From: Acidobacteriota bacterium
Lineage (GTDB): Bacteria > Acidobacteriota > Thermoanaerobaculia > Gp7-AA8
Reading direction: 5' to 3'
Length of the DNA stretch: 64,000 nt
Assembly (NCBI GenBank): GCA_021325515.1
Contig: JAJPHC010000032.1
Location: 1 to 64,000 of the forward strand
Part shown: positions 26,995-34,712 of the stretch, piece by piece
Layout of the letters: each line of letters begins with the position of its first letter
How positions within the stretch are numbered: position 1 is the stretch's first letter
Program-made: the position numbers and the translations under genes
Notes under the pieces: generated by a model
What the model was told of the DNA's origin: nothing
What the model saw: the letters and a program-made list of their open reading frames with translations, nothing else
Database searches by the model: none

Positions 26995-27211
26995 TTCGAT
27001 CGAAGTTCGCTGCCGGCATTGCTCCTCCTGGTTCGAGTCGCCCGTCCGCTTCCGCAGCATCGAAGCATTTCTCGACGGGCTGGATGCCGTACGGAACGCG
27101 GGCGGCACGGTGCAGTGCGCGCACTGCCGGCACCTGACGCCGTTCACCGATACGAACATCCGGATCCCCGGCGGAGTCGAAGACATTCGCGATACAGTTC
27201 GCGTCGCATGA
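26984..27211 (+). CDS. Small zinc-ribbon-like protein
   Basis: 75 residues with two CxxC pairs, VRCRHCSSWFESP and VQCAHCRHLTPF, about 35 residues apart, the layout of a treble-clef or zinc-ribbon metal site. The family is not recognised; RNA or protein contact is possible. The next gene starts inside its stop codon (ATGA), so the three small genes form a tightly coupled unit. Confidence 0.72.
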   Translation: MQTDSIEVRCRHCSSWFESPVRFRSIEAFLDGLDAVRNAGGTVQCAHCRHLTPFTDTNIRIPGGVEDIRDTVRVA

Positions 27212-27657
27212 AGAATCAGGCTACGTACGACGACGCGAATCTCATTCTGAAGCTCTACGACATGCGCCGCGAGCCGCGGCTGCGCGAGGCGCGCAAGTGG
27301 TTCGGCGGTGCGCCGCAATTTCAGTCCCGTGACGAGTGGCTGAAGCTCTGCCCTCCCGGCAGCGAAGAAAATGCCTCCTACCGCATGGTGGTGACGTATT
27401 GGGAGATGGTGGCCTCCTTCGTCGCCGGCGGCGTGCTGAACGCAGAGCTCTTCTTCCAGTCCAATCTCGAGATGCTCTTCGTCTGGGAGAAGATCAGGCT
27501 GCTGCTGCCCGAGGTGCGGACCGCGCAGAAAAATCCAGGCATGTATCGCAATCTGGAACAGGTCGCGACCGAGTACCTCGAGCATATGAAGGCGAGCGCG
27601 CCGGAGTGGTACGACGGCTTCTTCGCTCCGATGATCGCGAAGGCGGGAAGGAACTAA
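27208..27657 (+). CDS. Unknown helical protein, last of three overlapping genes
   Basis: 149 residues, mostly helical (NLILKLYDMRREPRLREARK; MVVTYWEMVASFVAGGVLNA; LEMLFVWEKIRLLLPEVR). It has similarity in style to uncharacterised proteins I have seen in Acidobacteria, but I cannot name a family. No signal peptide. It is coupled to the zinc-ribbon gene by ATGA, and ends 39 bases before the LigD polymerase gene, which may be co-transcribed. Confidence 0.7.
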   Translation: MKNQATYDDANLILKLYDMRREPRLREARKWFGGAPQFQSRDEWLKLCPPGSEENASYRMVVTYWEMVASFVAGGVLNAELFFQSNLEMLFVWEKIRLLLPEVRTAQKNPGMYRNLEQVATEYLEHMKASAPEWYDGFFAPMIAKAGRN

Positions 27658-27696
27658 GAGCAGGCAACAGGCAGCCGTGAACTTGCCGCGTCAACG

Positions 27697-28713
27697 ATGG
27701 CCAAGTCACAAGAGGCAGTTCTCGAGGCGGCGGGCCGCGAAGTCGTCATCACCAATCCGCAGAAGATTTTCTTTCCGCGCGCCGGTCATACGAAGCTCGA
27801 TCTCGCGAACTACTACCTCGCGGTCGCCGAAGGCGCGCTGCGCGGCACTCGTGCGCGGCCGTTCGTGCTCAAGCGTTACGTGAACGGCGCAGATCAGGAG
27901 CCGTTCTTTCAGAAGCGCGCGCCGGAGAAGCATCCCGACTGGATCGAGACGGTGGAGCTGAAGTTTCCGTCGGGCCGCACCGCTCGCGAGGTCGTCATCC
28001 GCGATGCCGCCCAACTCCTCTGGGTCATCAACCTCGGCTGCATCGACCTGAATCCGCATCCGGTGCGCGCCGATGATCTCGATCATCCCGACGAGTTGCG
28101 CGTCGATCTCGATCCCGGACCGGGAGTGAGCTTCGCCGACGTGCGCCGCGTGGCGCTCGTCGTGCGCGACGTGCTCTCGGATCACGCGCTCGCCGGCTGG
28201 CCGAAGACGTCCGGCTCGCGAGGCATGCACATTAACGTCCGCATCGTCCGCCGCTGGACGTTCGGCGAAGTCCGCCGCGCGGCCCTCGCGCTCGCACGCG
28301 AGGTCGAGAGGCGAGTGCCGGAGCTCGCAACGAGCAAGTGGTGGAAGAAGGAGCGTCACGGCGTCTTCATCGATTACAACCAGAACGCAAAGGACCGAAC
28401 GGTCGCATCGGCGTGGTCGGTGAGGCCGACGGACGATGCGCGCGTCTCGATGCCGCTTACGTGGGAGGAAGTGCCGGACTGCGATCCGTCGGCGTTCACG
28501 CTGGCAACAGCGCCTGCGCGATTCGCCCAAGTGGGCGATGCATCCGCGGGAATCGACGAAGACGCGGGCTCGCTGGAAAAACTGCTGGAGCTTTCCGCGG
28601 AGCAGGAACGGAGCGGGCTCGGCGATGCGCCGTGGCCTCCGTTTTATCGGAATGGGAGGAATGGGAGGAATGGGACGGATGGGACGGATGGGACGGATGG
28701 GACCGATGGGTAG
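27697..28713 (+). CDS. Stand-alone LigD polymerase domain (AEP primase-like, NHEJ)
   Basis: 338 residues. LigD_Pol fold: VVITNPQKIFFP, LKRYVNGADQEPFFQKRAP, WVINLGCIDLNPHPVRADD, metal-binding Asp pair in LRVDLDPGPGVSF, and TSGSRGMHINVRI. It adds nucleotides at broken DNA ends in Ku/LigD end joining. It lacks the ligase and phosphoesterase modules; a separate ligase gene faces it. The last roughly 15 residues (NGRNGRNGTDGTDGTDG) are encoded by a 9-base minisatellite that is also part of the intergenic hairpin. No ku gene is in the window. Confidence 0.92.
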   Translation: MAKSQEAVLEAAGREVVITNPQKIFFPRAGHTKLDLANYYLAVAEGALRGTRARPFVLKRYVNGADQEPFFQKRAPEKHPDWIETVELKFPSGRTAREVVIRDAAQLLWVINLGCIDLNPHPVRADDLDHPDELRVDLDPGPGVSFADVRRVALVVRDVLSDHALAGWPKTSGSRGMHINVRIVRRWTFGEVRRAALALAREVERRVPELATSKWWKKERHGVFIDYNQNAKDRTVASAWSVRPTDDARVSMPLTWEEVPDCDPSAFTLATAPARFAQVGDASAGIDEDAGSLEKLLELSAEQERSGLGDAPWPPFYRNGRNGRNGTDGTDGTDGTDG

Positions 28714-28767
28714 AACGCCCGTTCCCATCCGTCCCATCCGTCCTATCCGTCCCATTCCTCCCATCCA
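28649..28767. repeat. Inverted 9-bp minisatellite between convergent NHEJ genes
   Basis: Left arm: repeats of ATGGGAGGA then ATGGGACGG (about 28649-28711). Right arm: the inverse (CCGTCCCAT, CCTCCCAT, about 28724-28767). The two arms can pair as a long hairpin. It spans the 3' ends of both convergent genes: the left arm encodes the polymerase C-terminus and the right arm encodes the ligase end (GWEEWDG). Confidence 0.85.
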
Positions 28768-29825
28768 AACACGCGCGCCAGCTCGAACGCTGGCGTCACC
28801 TCGAGCTGATCGTACTTACACTCCTCCGCTCTCTTGTCGAACCGCCAGCGCAGAAACCTCGCGCCGTGGCGGAAGCGCGTCCCCTGCATGTGGTCGTAGG
28901 CGACTTCGACGACGCGCTCCGGCCGCAGCGGCTCCCAGCTCAAATCCTTGCCCCGGTTCCACCGGCTGCTCGCCCCCGGCATCCGCTGCTCCATCTGCGC
29001 CTCGGCCCATCCCCGCCACGGATGATCCCGCAGCACATCGACGCGCAACGGCGCGAGCTCTTCGACGAGCTGCTTCCGCACGGCATTCGTGAATGTCGAG
29101 GTCACGCCGACGTGGTGCAGCGTTCCGTTAGAGTCGTAGAGCCCGAGGAGCAGGGAGCCGATCATGGTGCCGGGCCCGTTCTTGTGCCAGCGAAATCCGG
29201 CGACGACGCAATCGGCCGTGCGGGTGTGCTTGATCTTGACCATCGTCCGCTCGCCCGGACGGTACGGTGAGTCGAGCCTCTTGGCCATCACGCCATCGAG
29301 TCCCGCGCCTTCGAAGCGCTGGAACCAGTCGGCGGCGAGCGCGCGGTCGAGCGTCGACGGAGAGAGATGCAGCGGCGGCCGGATGCCGCCGAGCTCGTTT
29401 TCGAGGCGAGCGCGCCGTTCCGCGAGCGGCGTCTCGCGCAGATCCTCGCCGCCGAGCGCCAGCAGATCCCAGGCGACGAATGACGCGGGCGACTGCTCCG
29501 CGAGCAGCTTCACGCGCGACGCAGCGGGATGAATCCGCAGCAGGAGCGCTTCGAAATCTAGTCCCGCCGGACCGGCGATGACGATCTCGCCATCGAGGAC
29601 ACAACGCGAGGGGAGCATCGCCTTCAGCGGCTCGAGCAACTCGGGAAAGTAGCGATTCAGCGGCTTCTCGTCGCGGCTCTGCAGAAATACTTCGTCCCCG
29701 TCGCGGAAGACGATCGTGCGGAAGCCGTCCCATTTCGGCTCGAAGAGCCAGCCTTCGCCGCCCGGCAGGTCATCGGCGGCCGTCGACAGCATCGGGGCGA
29801 GCGGAGGATCGAAGGGCAGGTGCAT
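28743..29825 (-). CDS. ATP-dependent DNA ligase (LigD/LigC type)
   Basis: 360 residues. Adenylation motif I EPKWDGFR with the catalytic Lys (about 30), motif III DGEIVI region, motif IV DGVMAKRLDSPYRPGER, motif V MVKIKHTRTADCVV, then an OB-fold domain with WRGWAEAQMEQRMPG and RWRFDKRAEECKYDQL. It joins DNA ends, probably with the facing LigD polymerase. The last residues (GWEEWDG) come from the shared minisatellite, so both enzymes have repeat-derived tails. Confidence 0.93.
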   Translation of the reverse strand: MHLPFDPPLAPMLSTAADDLPGGEGWLFEPKWDGFRTIVFRDGDEVFLQSRDEKPLNRYFPELLEPLKAMLPSRCVLDGEIVIAGPAGLDFEALLLRIHPAASRVKLLAEQSPASFVAWDLLALGGEDLRETPLAERRARLENELGGIRPPLHLSPSTLDRALAADWFQRFEGAGLDGVMAKRLDSPYRPGERTMVKIKHTRTADCVVAGFRWHKNGPGTMIGSLLLGLYDSNGTLHHVGVTSTFTNAVRKQLVEELAPLRVDVLRDHPWRGWAEAQMEQRMPGASSRWNRGKDLSWEPLRPERVVEVAYDHMQGTRFRHGARFLRWRFDKRAEECKYDQLEVTPAFELARVFGWEEWDG

Positions 29826-29832
29826 CGTCTGG

Positions 29833-30648
29833 TTAGAGGGCGTCTACCACGGCACGGACGCGAGCCGGATCGAGTGTACCGGACCAGACTCCGCCGCTCT
29901 TCACGCTGGAGCCGACGATGAACGCATCGGCGCCGCGATACTGCGCAATGTTTTCCGGCGTGATGCCGGAGCCGATCAGCACCGGCACTCCCACGGCCCT
30001 GCTGACCGCGTCCACTTCCGCAGGATCCGCAGGGCTGCCCGTCGCGGTGCCGCTGACGATCACTCCGTCGACATTGAAGAACTCCGCCGCTTTCGCAGTT
30101 TCCGCGATGTCGACATCGGCGGTGATGGCGTGCGCTGAGTGCTTCTTCTTCACGTCTGCGAAGACGAGCACGTCGCCCGCACCGATCGCGCGACGATAGC
30201 GCAGCAGGCTGCCGGCGCTCGACTCGATGAGCCCCTCGTCCGCGACATGTGCGAAGACGAATCCCTCCACGCGCACGAAGCGCGCGCCGCACGCGTGCGC
30301 CACCGCGAGCGCCGCATGATTCGCGCCGGCCAGCACCTGGATCCCGAGCGGAAGCGCGCAGGCGCGGCGGATCTCCGCGCCGATCACGCTCATCGCACTG
30401 ACGATCTCAGGACCGACGGCCGCACCCTTCAGATACGGACGATCATGCGTGTTCTCGAGGATGAGCCCGTGAAATCCAGCCTGCGCGTAAACCGCGGCCT
30501 CGTTCGCCGCCATGGCCGCGAGCTCGCGCACCGTGTGCCGGCTTCCGGGAGTGCCGGGGAGCGCTTCGGCGTGGATCGCGCCGATGAGCGCGCGGGGAGC
30601 ATTGAAGAGGCTGGCGATGACGCGCTGTGAGTCCACCCGGTGGAACAT
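29833..30648 (-). CDS. BtpA/SgcQ-family TIM-barrel protein
   Basis: About 271 residues. Family landmarks: LIGAIHAEALPGTPG, HGLILENTHDRPYLK, FVRVEGFVFAHVADEGLIES, VFADVKKKHSAH, VIVSGTATGSPADPAEVDA and VLIGSGITPENIAQY. BtpA is needed for stable photosystem I in cyanobacteria and SgcQ sits in a sugar operon of E. coli; the reaction is unproven. Neither context exists here. The ATG at 30648 is preferred over 30702, since the family begins near FNAPRALIGAIH. It ends eight bases before the ligase start and may share its transcript. Confidence 0.85.
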   Translation of the reverse strand: MFHRVDSQRVIASLFNAPRALIGAIHAEALPGTPGSRHTVRELAAMAANEAAVYAQAGFHGLILENTHDRPYLKGAAVGPEIVSAMSVIGAEIRRACALPLGIQVLAGANHAALAVAHACGARFVRVEGFVFAHVADEGLIESSAGSLLRYRRAIGAGDVLVFADVKKKHSAHAITADVDIAETAKAAEFFNVDGVIVSGTATGSPADPAEVDAVSRAVGVPVLIGSGITPENIAQYRGADAFIVGSSVKSGGVWSGTLDPARVRAVVDAL

Positions 30649-30724
30649 AGCACGGTCCCCCGAACGCGGCTCCTCATGAAACCATGGGCGCGGAAACGGC
30701 ATCGAATCGCGTCAGGAGGACACA

Positions 30725-31306
30725 TTGTCTCGGTTCCGCATCGCGCTCCTCGCAGCGCTCACGCTTCTGGGATCTTTACAATCAACGGCTATGACTTCAC
30801 CTGAGAATGGACACGGCACGGCAGGACTCGAAAAGGCGACACTCGCAGGGGGATGTTTCTGGGGCGTGCAGGATTTGATTCGCAAGCTGCCCGGCGTCGT
30901 TTCGACGCGCGTCGGCTACACCGGCGGCAGCGTCAAGAACGCGACCTACGAGCACCACGAAGGTCACGCCGAGGCCGTGGAGATCACGTTCGATCCGAAG
31001 AAGACGTCGTTCGAACAGATCCTGCTCTTCTTCTTCAAGATGCATGATCCGACGACGTTGAACCGGCAGGGCAACGACATCGGCGCGTCGTATCGCTCGG
31101 CGATCTTCTATCACGATGAGAATCAGAAGAAGATCGCGGAGGAGGTCAAGGCGCGCGTCGACAAGTCAGGCGCATGGAAGCGCCCCGTCGTGACGGAGAT
31201 CGTTCCGGCGAAGGAGTTCTGGCTGGCCGAGGAGGAGCACCAGGACTATCTGGTGAAGCATCCGCACGGATACACGTGTCACTACGTGCGGAACATCAAC
31301 TTCTGA
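30725..31306 (+). CDS. msrA: Peptide methionine-S-sulfoxide reductase, exported
   Basis: 193 residues. MsrA signature GGCFWG (catalytic Cys about residue 42) and the following [26 protein letters not shown] and HPHGYTCHY. It repairs oxidised methionine. The first roughly 22 residues ([17 protein letters not shown]) form a signal peptide, so it acts in the periplasm or outer membrane. The TTG start is supported by AGGAGG five to six bases upstream. A cytoplasmic form could begin at 30791. No thioredoxin-like partner is adjacent. Confidence 0.92.
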   Translation: MSRFRIALLAALTLLGSLQSTAMTSPENGHGTAGLEKATLAGGCFWGVQDLIRKLPGVVSTRVGYTGGSVKNATYEHHEGHAEAVEITFDPKKTSFEQILLFFFKMHDPTTLNRQGNDIGASYRSAIFYHDENQKKIAEEVKARVDKSGAWKRPVVTEIVPAKEFWLAEEEHQDYLVKHPHGYTCHYVRNINF

Positions 31307-31330
31307 AAAACGACGGCCGTCGTACACTCG

Positions 31331-31347
31331 ATTACCTGCGACGTAAT
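31331..31347. promoter_or_regulatory. Candidate operator of the XRE regulator (site 1)
   Basis: ATTACCTGCGACGTAAT: a palindrome with 7-bp arms, one mismatch and 3-base centre, 35 bases upstream of the secreted-protein gene at 31382. The same 20-mer, with one substitution, occurs upstream of the regulator itself (32871-32890). Confidence 0.6.
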
Positions 31348-31381
31348 TGAAGTCGCGCTCCGGCGGACGCATTCTCCAGTA

Positions 31382-32053
31382 ATGAAACGTTCATTGCTGG
31401 GGGTGCTGCTCATGAGTGCAATCTCGATCGCCGCGCAAACCGAACAGGGACGCTACGCGCGCATCTCGACTCTTCGTCCGCACGATGGCGACACGGTCGA
31501 TTTCGAAGCGGGCTACATCCGCCACCTCGAATGGCATCGGCAGGCAAAGGACTCGTGGAGGTGGTACGGCTGGACGATCTGGGCGGGCGACCGGCAGCGG
31601 TCGTTCGTCTACGCAACGTTCAACCGCACCACCGCGGAGCTCAACGCGCCGGTTTCTCCGGTGGACGATGAACGCGACAACATCATCAACGTCACGCCGC
31701 ACGCGCAATTCACAGGCAGCGCGCTCTACGAATTTCTGCCGGAGCTCTCGCGCGGCAGCGGCGAGCCAACCCCATCAGCGCGCGTCGAGATGCTGACGGT
31801 CGAGCTGACACCCGGCAACGCGAAGTCCTTTGAAGCGGCATTGCGCGGCGAACCGCAAGGAGAGACGCTCTGGTATCGAATGATCGCCGGCGGCTCGGCG
31901 CCGCGCTATGTACGGCTGCGTCCGCGCGCATCGCTCGGCGCATTGCTCGATGAGCGTGCGGAGCTGCCTGAGGCCGCCGCGCGTCTCGTTGCGAAAGAGA
32001 CGATCGAGATTCTCAGCTTTCGCCCGGCGATGTCGTACGGGCTTGCGCCGTGA
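31382..32053 (+). CDS. Secreted protein of unknown function
   Basis: 223 residues with a signal peptide (LLGVLLMSAISIAAQ). No family recognised. It is rich in Trp/Tyr in the first half (WHRQAKDSWRWYGWTIWAGD), a pattern that could suggest carbohydrate or lipid contact, but this is weak. It carries an operator-like palindrome upstream and converges with, and overlaps by 41 bases, the XRE regulator gene. The shared palindrome suggests it is a target of that regulator. Confidence 0.72.
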   Translation: MKRSLLGVLLMSAISIAAQTEQGRYARISTLRPHDGDTVDFEAGYIRHLEWHRQAKDSWRWYGWTIWAGDRQRSFVYATFNRTTAELNAPVSPVDDERDNIINVTPHAQFTGSALYEFLPELSRGSGEPTPSARVEMLTVELTPGNAKSFEAALRGEPQGETLWYRMIAGGSAPRYVRLRPRASLGALLDERAELPEAAARLVAKETIEILSFRPAMSYGLAP

Positions 32054-32834
32054 GCGTTTCGTCGTCCGCCGGAAAGAACGCTTCGACGCGCAGCTCCTGC
32101 AGCGTGATGTCATGCGGCGTGCCGAGCGTCGTCAGAGTGGAGAAGTAACTCCGATGCAAGTCCCCCTTGCGGAATTCGATCGCGAGGAACGGCGCCGTGG
32201 AGACGTCGAGATCGAGCGAACGCCACTTCGCGGGGACGCCGGGATACGAAAGCAATTCCGTGAGCAATGCGCGTGTCTCTTCGCCGCCGAGGCCACTGAG
32301 CACGTCGCGATGGAGCCATTGAATCAGTGCGGCGGCCATCGCGTCCCAGTTCACGATCCACGGCCTGAAGCCGCGCGGATGAAACATCAGCCGCATCGCG
32401 TTGCCGCCCCACGCGTCCGCAGCTTCCGGATCCGTGAACTGCTCGACGAGACGTACCGCACCGTCGTTGGCTTTGAGAATCGCCCACTTGCGATCGACGA
32501 CGATCGCGGGATACGGCTCCTGCTGACGCAGCATGAACTCCAGCGCGCGGCGCGCTTGCGCGAGATGCGGTGCATCGAGATCCGTCGCGCGATACATCGC
32601 CGCGAATCCCGCTGCCATCAGCAGCTCGTTCTGATCGCGCAGCGGAATGTCGAGCACGCGTCCGAGCGTGAGAATCATGTCGCGGCTCGGCTGCGACCGC
32701 CCGGTCTCGATGAAGCTGACGTGCCGCGACGACACGCCGGCTTCGATCGCAAGATCGAGCTGGCTCACGCGGCGCCGCGTCCGCCACTCGCGCAGCAACA
32801 CACCAAACGGGCTTTCGGATTCGATCGTGCTCAT
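32013..32834 (-). CDS. XRE-family regulator with MmyB-like ligand-binding domain
   Basis: About 273 residues. Helix-turn-helix at about 10-65 (LREWRTRRRVSQLDLAIEAG; SSRHVSFIETGRSQPSRDMI). The C-terminal domain matches the MmyB-like PAS-type domain (ALEFMLRQQEPYPAIVVDR; NAMRLMFHPRGFRPWIVNWD; DLDVSTAPFLAIEF). Members bind small, often fatty-acid-like, ligands; the ligand here is unknown. A perfect palindrome (ATTACCTGCGAGGTAAT) lies 37 bases before its start and serves the divergent dipeptidase too. Its start could be the TTG at 32843. Confidence 0.9.
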   Translation of the reverse strand: MSTIESESPFGVLLREWRTRRRVSQLDLAIEAGVSSRHVSFIETGRSQPSRDMILTLGRVLDIPLRDQNELLMAAGFAAMYRATDLDAPHLAQARRALEFMLRQQEPYPAIVVDRKWAILKANDGAVRLVEQFTDPEAADAWGGNAMRLMFHPRGFRPWIVNWDAMAAALIQWLHRDVLSGLGGEETRALLTELLSYPGVPAKWRSLDLDVSTAPFLAIEFRKGDLHRSYFSTLTTLGTPHDITLQELRVEAFFPADDETLTAQARTTSPGES

Positions 32835-32870
32835 GACGAGCAACTGTACGCCTCAGCGGATCGCAGAACG

Positions 32871-32887
32871 ATTACCTGCGAGGTAAT
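32871..32887. promoter_or_regulatory. Candidate operator of the XRE regulator (site 2)
   Basis: ATTACCTGCGAGGTAAT: perfect 7-bp arms with a 3-base centre, in the divergent gap between the regulator gene and the membrane dipeptidase gene. It is followed by TGA, as at site 1. Confidence 0.68.
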
Positions 32888-32922
32888 TGATCCACTGCGG
32901 GAATCAGCGGATCATCGGCGCC

Positions 32923-34164
32923 ATGAACCGCATGATCACTCTCGTCCTCCTTCTTGCGTCATTGGGACAAACGGAGAGTCCGTCCGCGCACGCGCGCGTC
33001 GAGCGCATCCTGCATGACGTACCGCTGATCGACGGCCACAACGATCTTCCGTGGCAATACCACGAGCGTGCGAAGGATCATCTTGCGCAGGTCGACATCA
33101 GCAAGGATCAGAGCGGCCTCACTCCGCCGCTGCACACTGACATCCCGCGGCTTCGCAAAGGAATGGCCGGCGCGGAGTTCTGGTCCGTCTATGTTCCGAC
33201 CACTCTGAAGGGCGCTGACGCGGTGCAGGCCGTGTTCGAACAGATCGATGTCGTCTATCGTCTCGACGAGCGTTACTCCGATACGTTCGAGCTGGCGCGC
33301 ACCGCGGACGACGTGATGCGCATTCATCGCGCGGGCAAGATCGCGTCGCTGATCGGCGTCGAGGGCGGCCACTCGATCAACAACTCCCTCGGTGTCCTGC
33401 GCCAGCTCTATGCTGCCGGAGCGCGCTACATGACGATCACGCACAGCGACAACAACGACTTCGCCGACTCCGCCACCGCGGATCCTGTACACAACGGACT
33501 CACTCCCTTCGGCAAGCAGGTCATCGCCGAGATGAACCGCCTCGGCATGCTCGTCGATCTCTCGCATGTCGCACCCAAGACGATGAACGACGTGCTCGAC
33601 ATCGCTTCCGCGCCGGTGATCTTCACCCACTCCTCCGCGCGCGCCGTCACCGATCATGCCCGCAACGTTCCCGACGATGTCCTGCGACGCCTGAAACAGA
33701 ACGACGGCGTCGTGATGGCGAGCTGGGTCCCGGCATTCGTTTCCGACAAAGTGCGCGAGCAGACCGCGGCACACGATGCGGAGGAGACACGGCTCAAGGC
33801 GCTGTATCGCGGACAACCGGAGCGCGTCAAGGAGCTCCTCGCGCAATGGGACGCCTCGCATCCGGTACCGCATGCGACGCTGAAGGATGTCGCGGATCAC
33901 ATCGATCATCTCGTGCAGATCGCGGGCGCAGAGCATGTCGGCATCGGCACGGATCTCGACGGCATCACGAGCACCGTGGAAGGACTCGACAGCGCGGCCG
34001 CGTATCCCAGGCTCTTCGAAGAGCTGGCCGCGCGCGGTTACACCGACGACCAATTGCGCGGCATCGCGGGGTCGAACATCCTGCGCGTGATGCGGAAGGC
34101 GGAAGCGGTTGCGGCGCGGTTACAGAAAGAAAAATCCCCGTCGGATGTGCGGATCGACGACTGA
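32923..34164 (+). CDS. Membrane (renal-type) dipeptidase, M19 family
   Basis: 413 residues with a signal peptide (MITLVLLLASLGQTES). Zinc-site motifs of M19: LIDGHNDLPW (His-x-Asp), GVEGGHSINN (bridging Glu), MTITHSDNN, LVDLSHV and IFTHSSARAV. C-terminal GIGTDLDG matches the family. It hydrolyses dipeptides, including D-residue or dehydropeptides, in the periplasm. The palindrome at 32871-32887 in its promoter suggests control by the divergent XRE protein. Confidence 0.93.
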   Translation: MNRMITLVLLLASLGQTESPSAHARVERILHDVPLIDGHNDLPWQYHERAKDHLAQVDISKDQSGLTPPLHTDIPRLRKGMAGAEFWSVYVPTTLKGADAVQAVFEQIDVVYRLDERYSDTFELARTADDVMRIHRAGKIASLIGVEGGHSINNSLGVLRQLYAAGARYMTITHSDNNDFADSATADPVHNGLTPFGKQVIAEMNRLGMLVDLSHVAPKTMNDVLDIASAPVIFTHSSARAVTDHARNVPDDVLRRLKQNDGVVMASWVPAFVSDKVREQTAAHDAEETRLKALYRGQPERVKELLAQWDASHPVPHATLKDVADHIDHLVQIAGAEHVGIGTDLDGITSTVEGLDSAAAYPRLFEELAARGYTDDQLRGIAGSNILRVMRKAEAVAARLQKEKSPSDVRIDD

Positions 34165-34187
34165 TGATGCGCTGATATGCTCACGTC

Positions 34188-34712
34188 ATGAACGACTTCA
34201 GCACACGCCCGGCGGCCGATGAAGCCGCCGAGTACTACTTCAAGTACATCAACGCCGTTGCCGACGGCGACATCCTCGCGACGCTCGACCAGCAGCGGCA
34301 TGACACCGTGGCTCTGCTGCAGTCGGTCTCCGAATCGCGCGCCGGATATCGCTACGAGCCGGAGAAGTGGAGCATCAAGGAGCTCGTCGGACACATCAAC
34401 GATTCCGAGCGCCTCTTCGCGTCGCGGGCGCTCTGGTTCGCACGCAGCCTGCCGGGTGCGCTTCCCTCCTTCGATCAGGAGATCGCGGTGAAGGCTGCCG
34501 GTTCCGACGAGCTCACACTCGCTGCACTCACCCACGAGTTCGACGCGGTCCGCGGAGCGACCCTCGATCTCTTCCGAAACCTCGGCAGCGAGGCATGGTC
34601 GCGCGACGGAATCGCGAGCGACTATCGCTTCACCGTACGCGCTCTGGCGTGGATCATCGCGGGACATGTGATCCATCACTCGCGCGTTCTCCGCGAGCGA
34701 TACCTCGGCTGA
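34188..34712 (+). CDS. DinB-family four-helix protein
   Basis: 174 residues of DinB_2 type: SRAGYRYEPEKWSIKELVGH with the first metal His, HINDSERLFASRALWFAR, and AWIIAGHVIHHSRVLRERY with the His cluster. DinB proteins are metal-binding and include mycothiol- or bacillithiol-dependent transferases; many have no known substrate. It lies 23 bases after the dipeptidase gene and may be co-transcribed with it. Stops of this and the next gene abut. Confidence 0.88.
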   Translation: MNDFSTRPAADEAAEYYFKYINAVADGDILATLDQQRHDTVALLQSVSESRAGYRYEPEKWSIKELVGHINDSERLFASRALWFARSLPGALPSFDQEIAVKAAGSDELTLAALTHEFDAVRGATLDLFRNLGSEAWSRDGIASDYRFTVRALAWIIAGHVIHHSRVLRERYLG

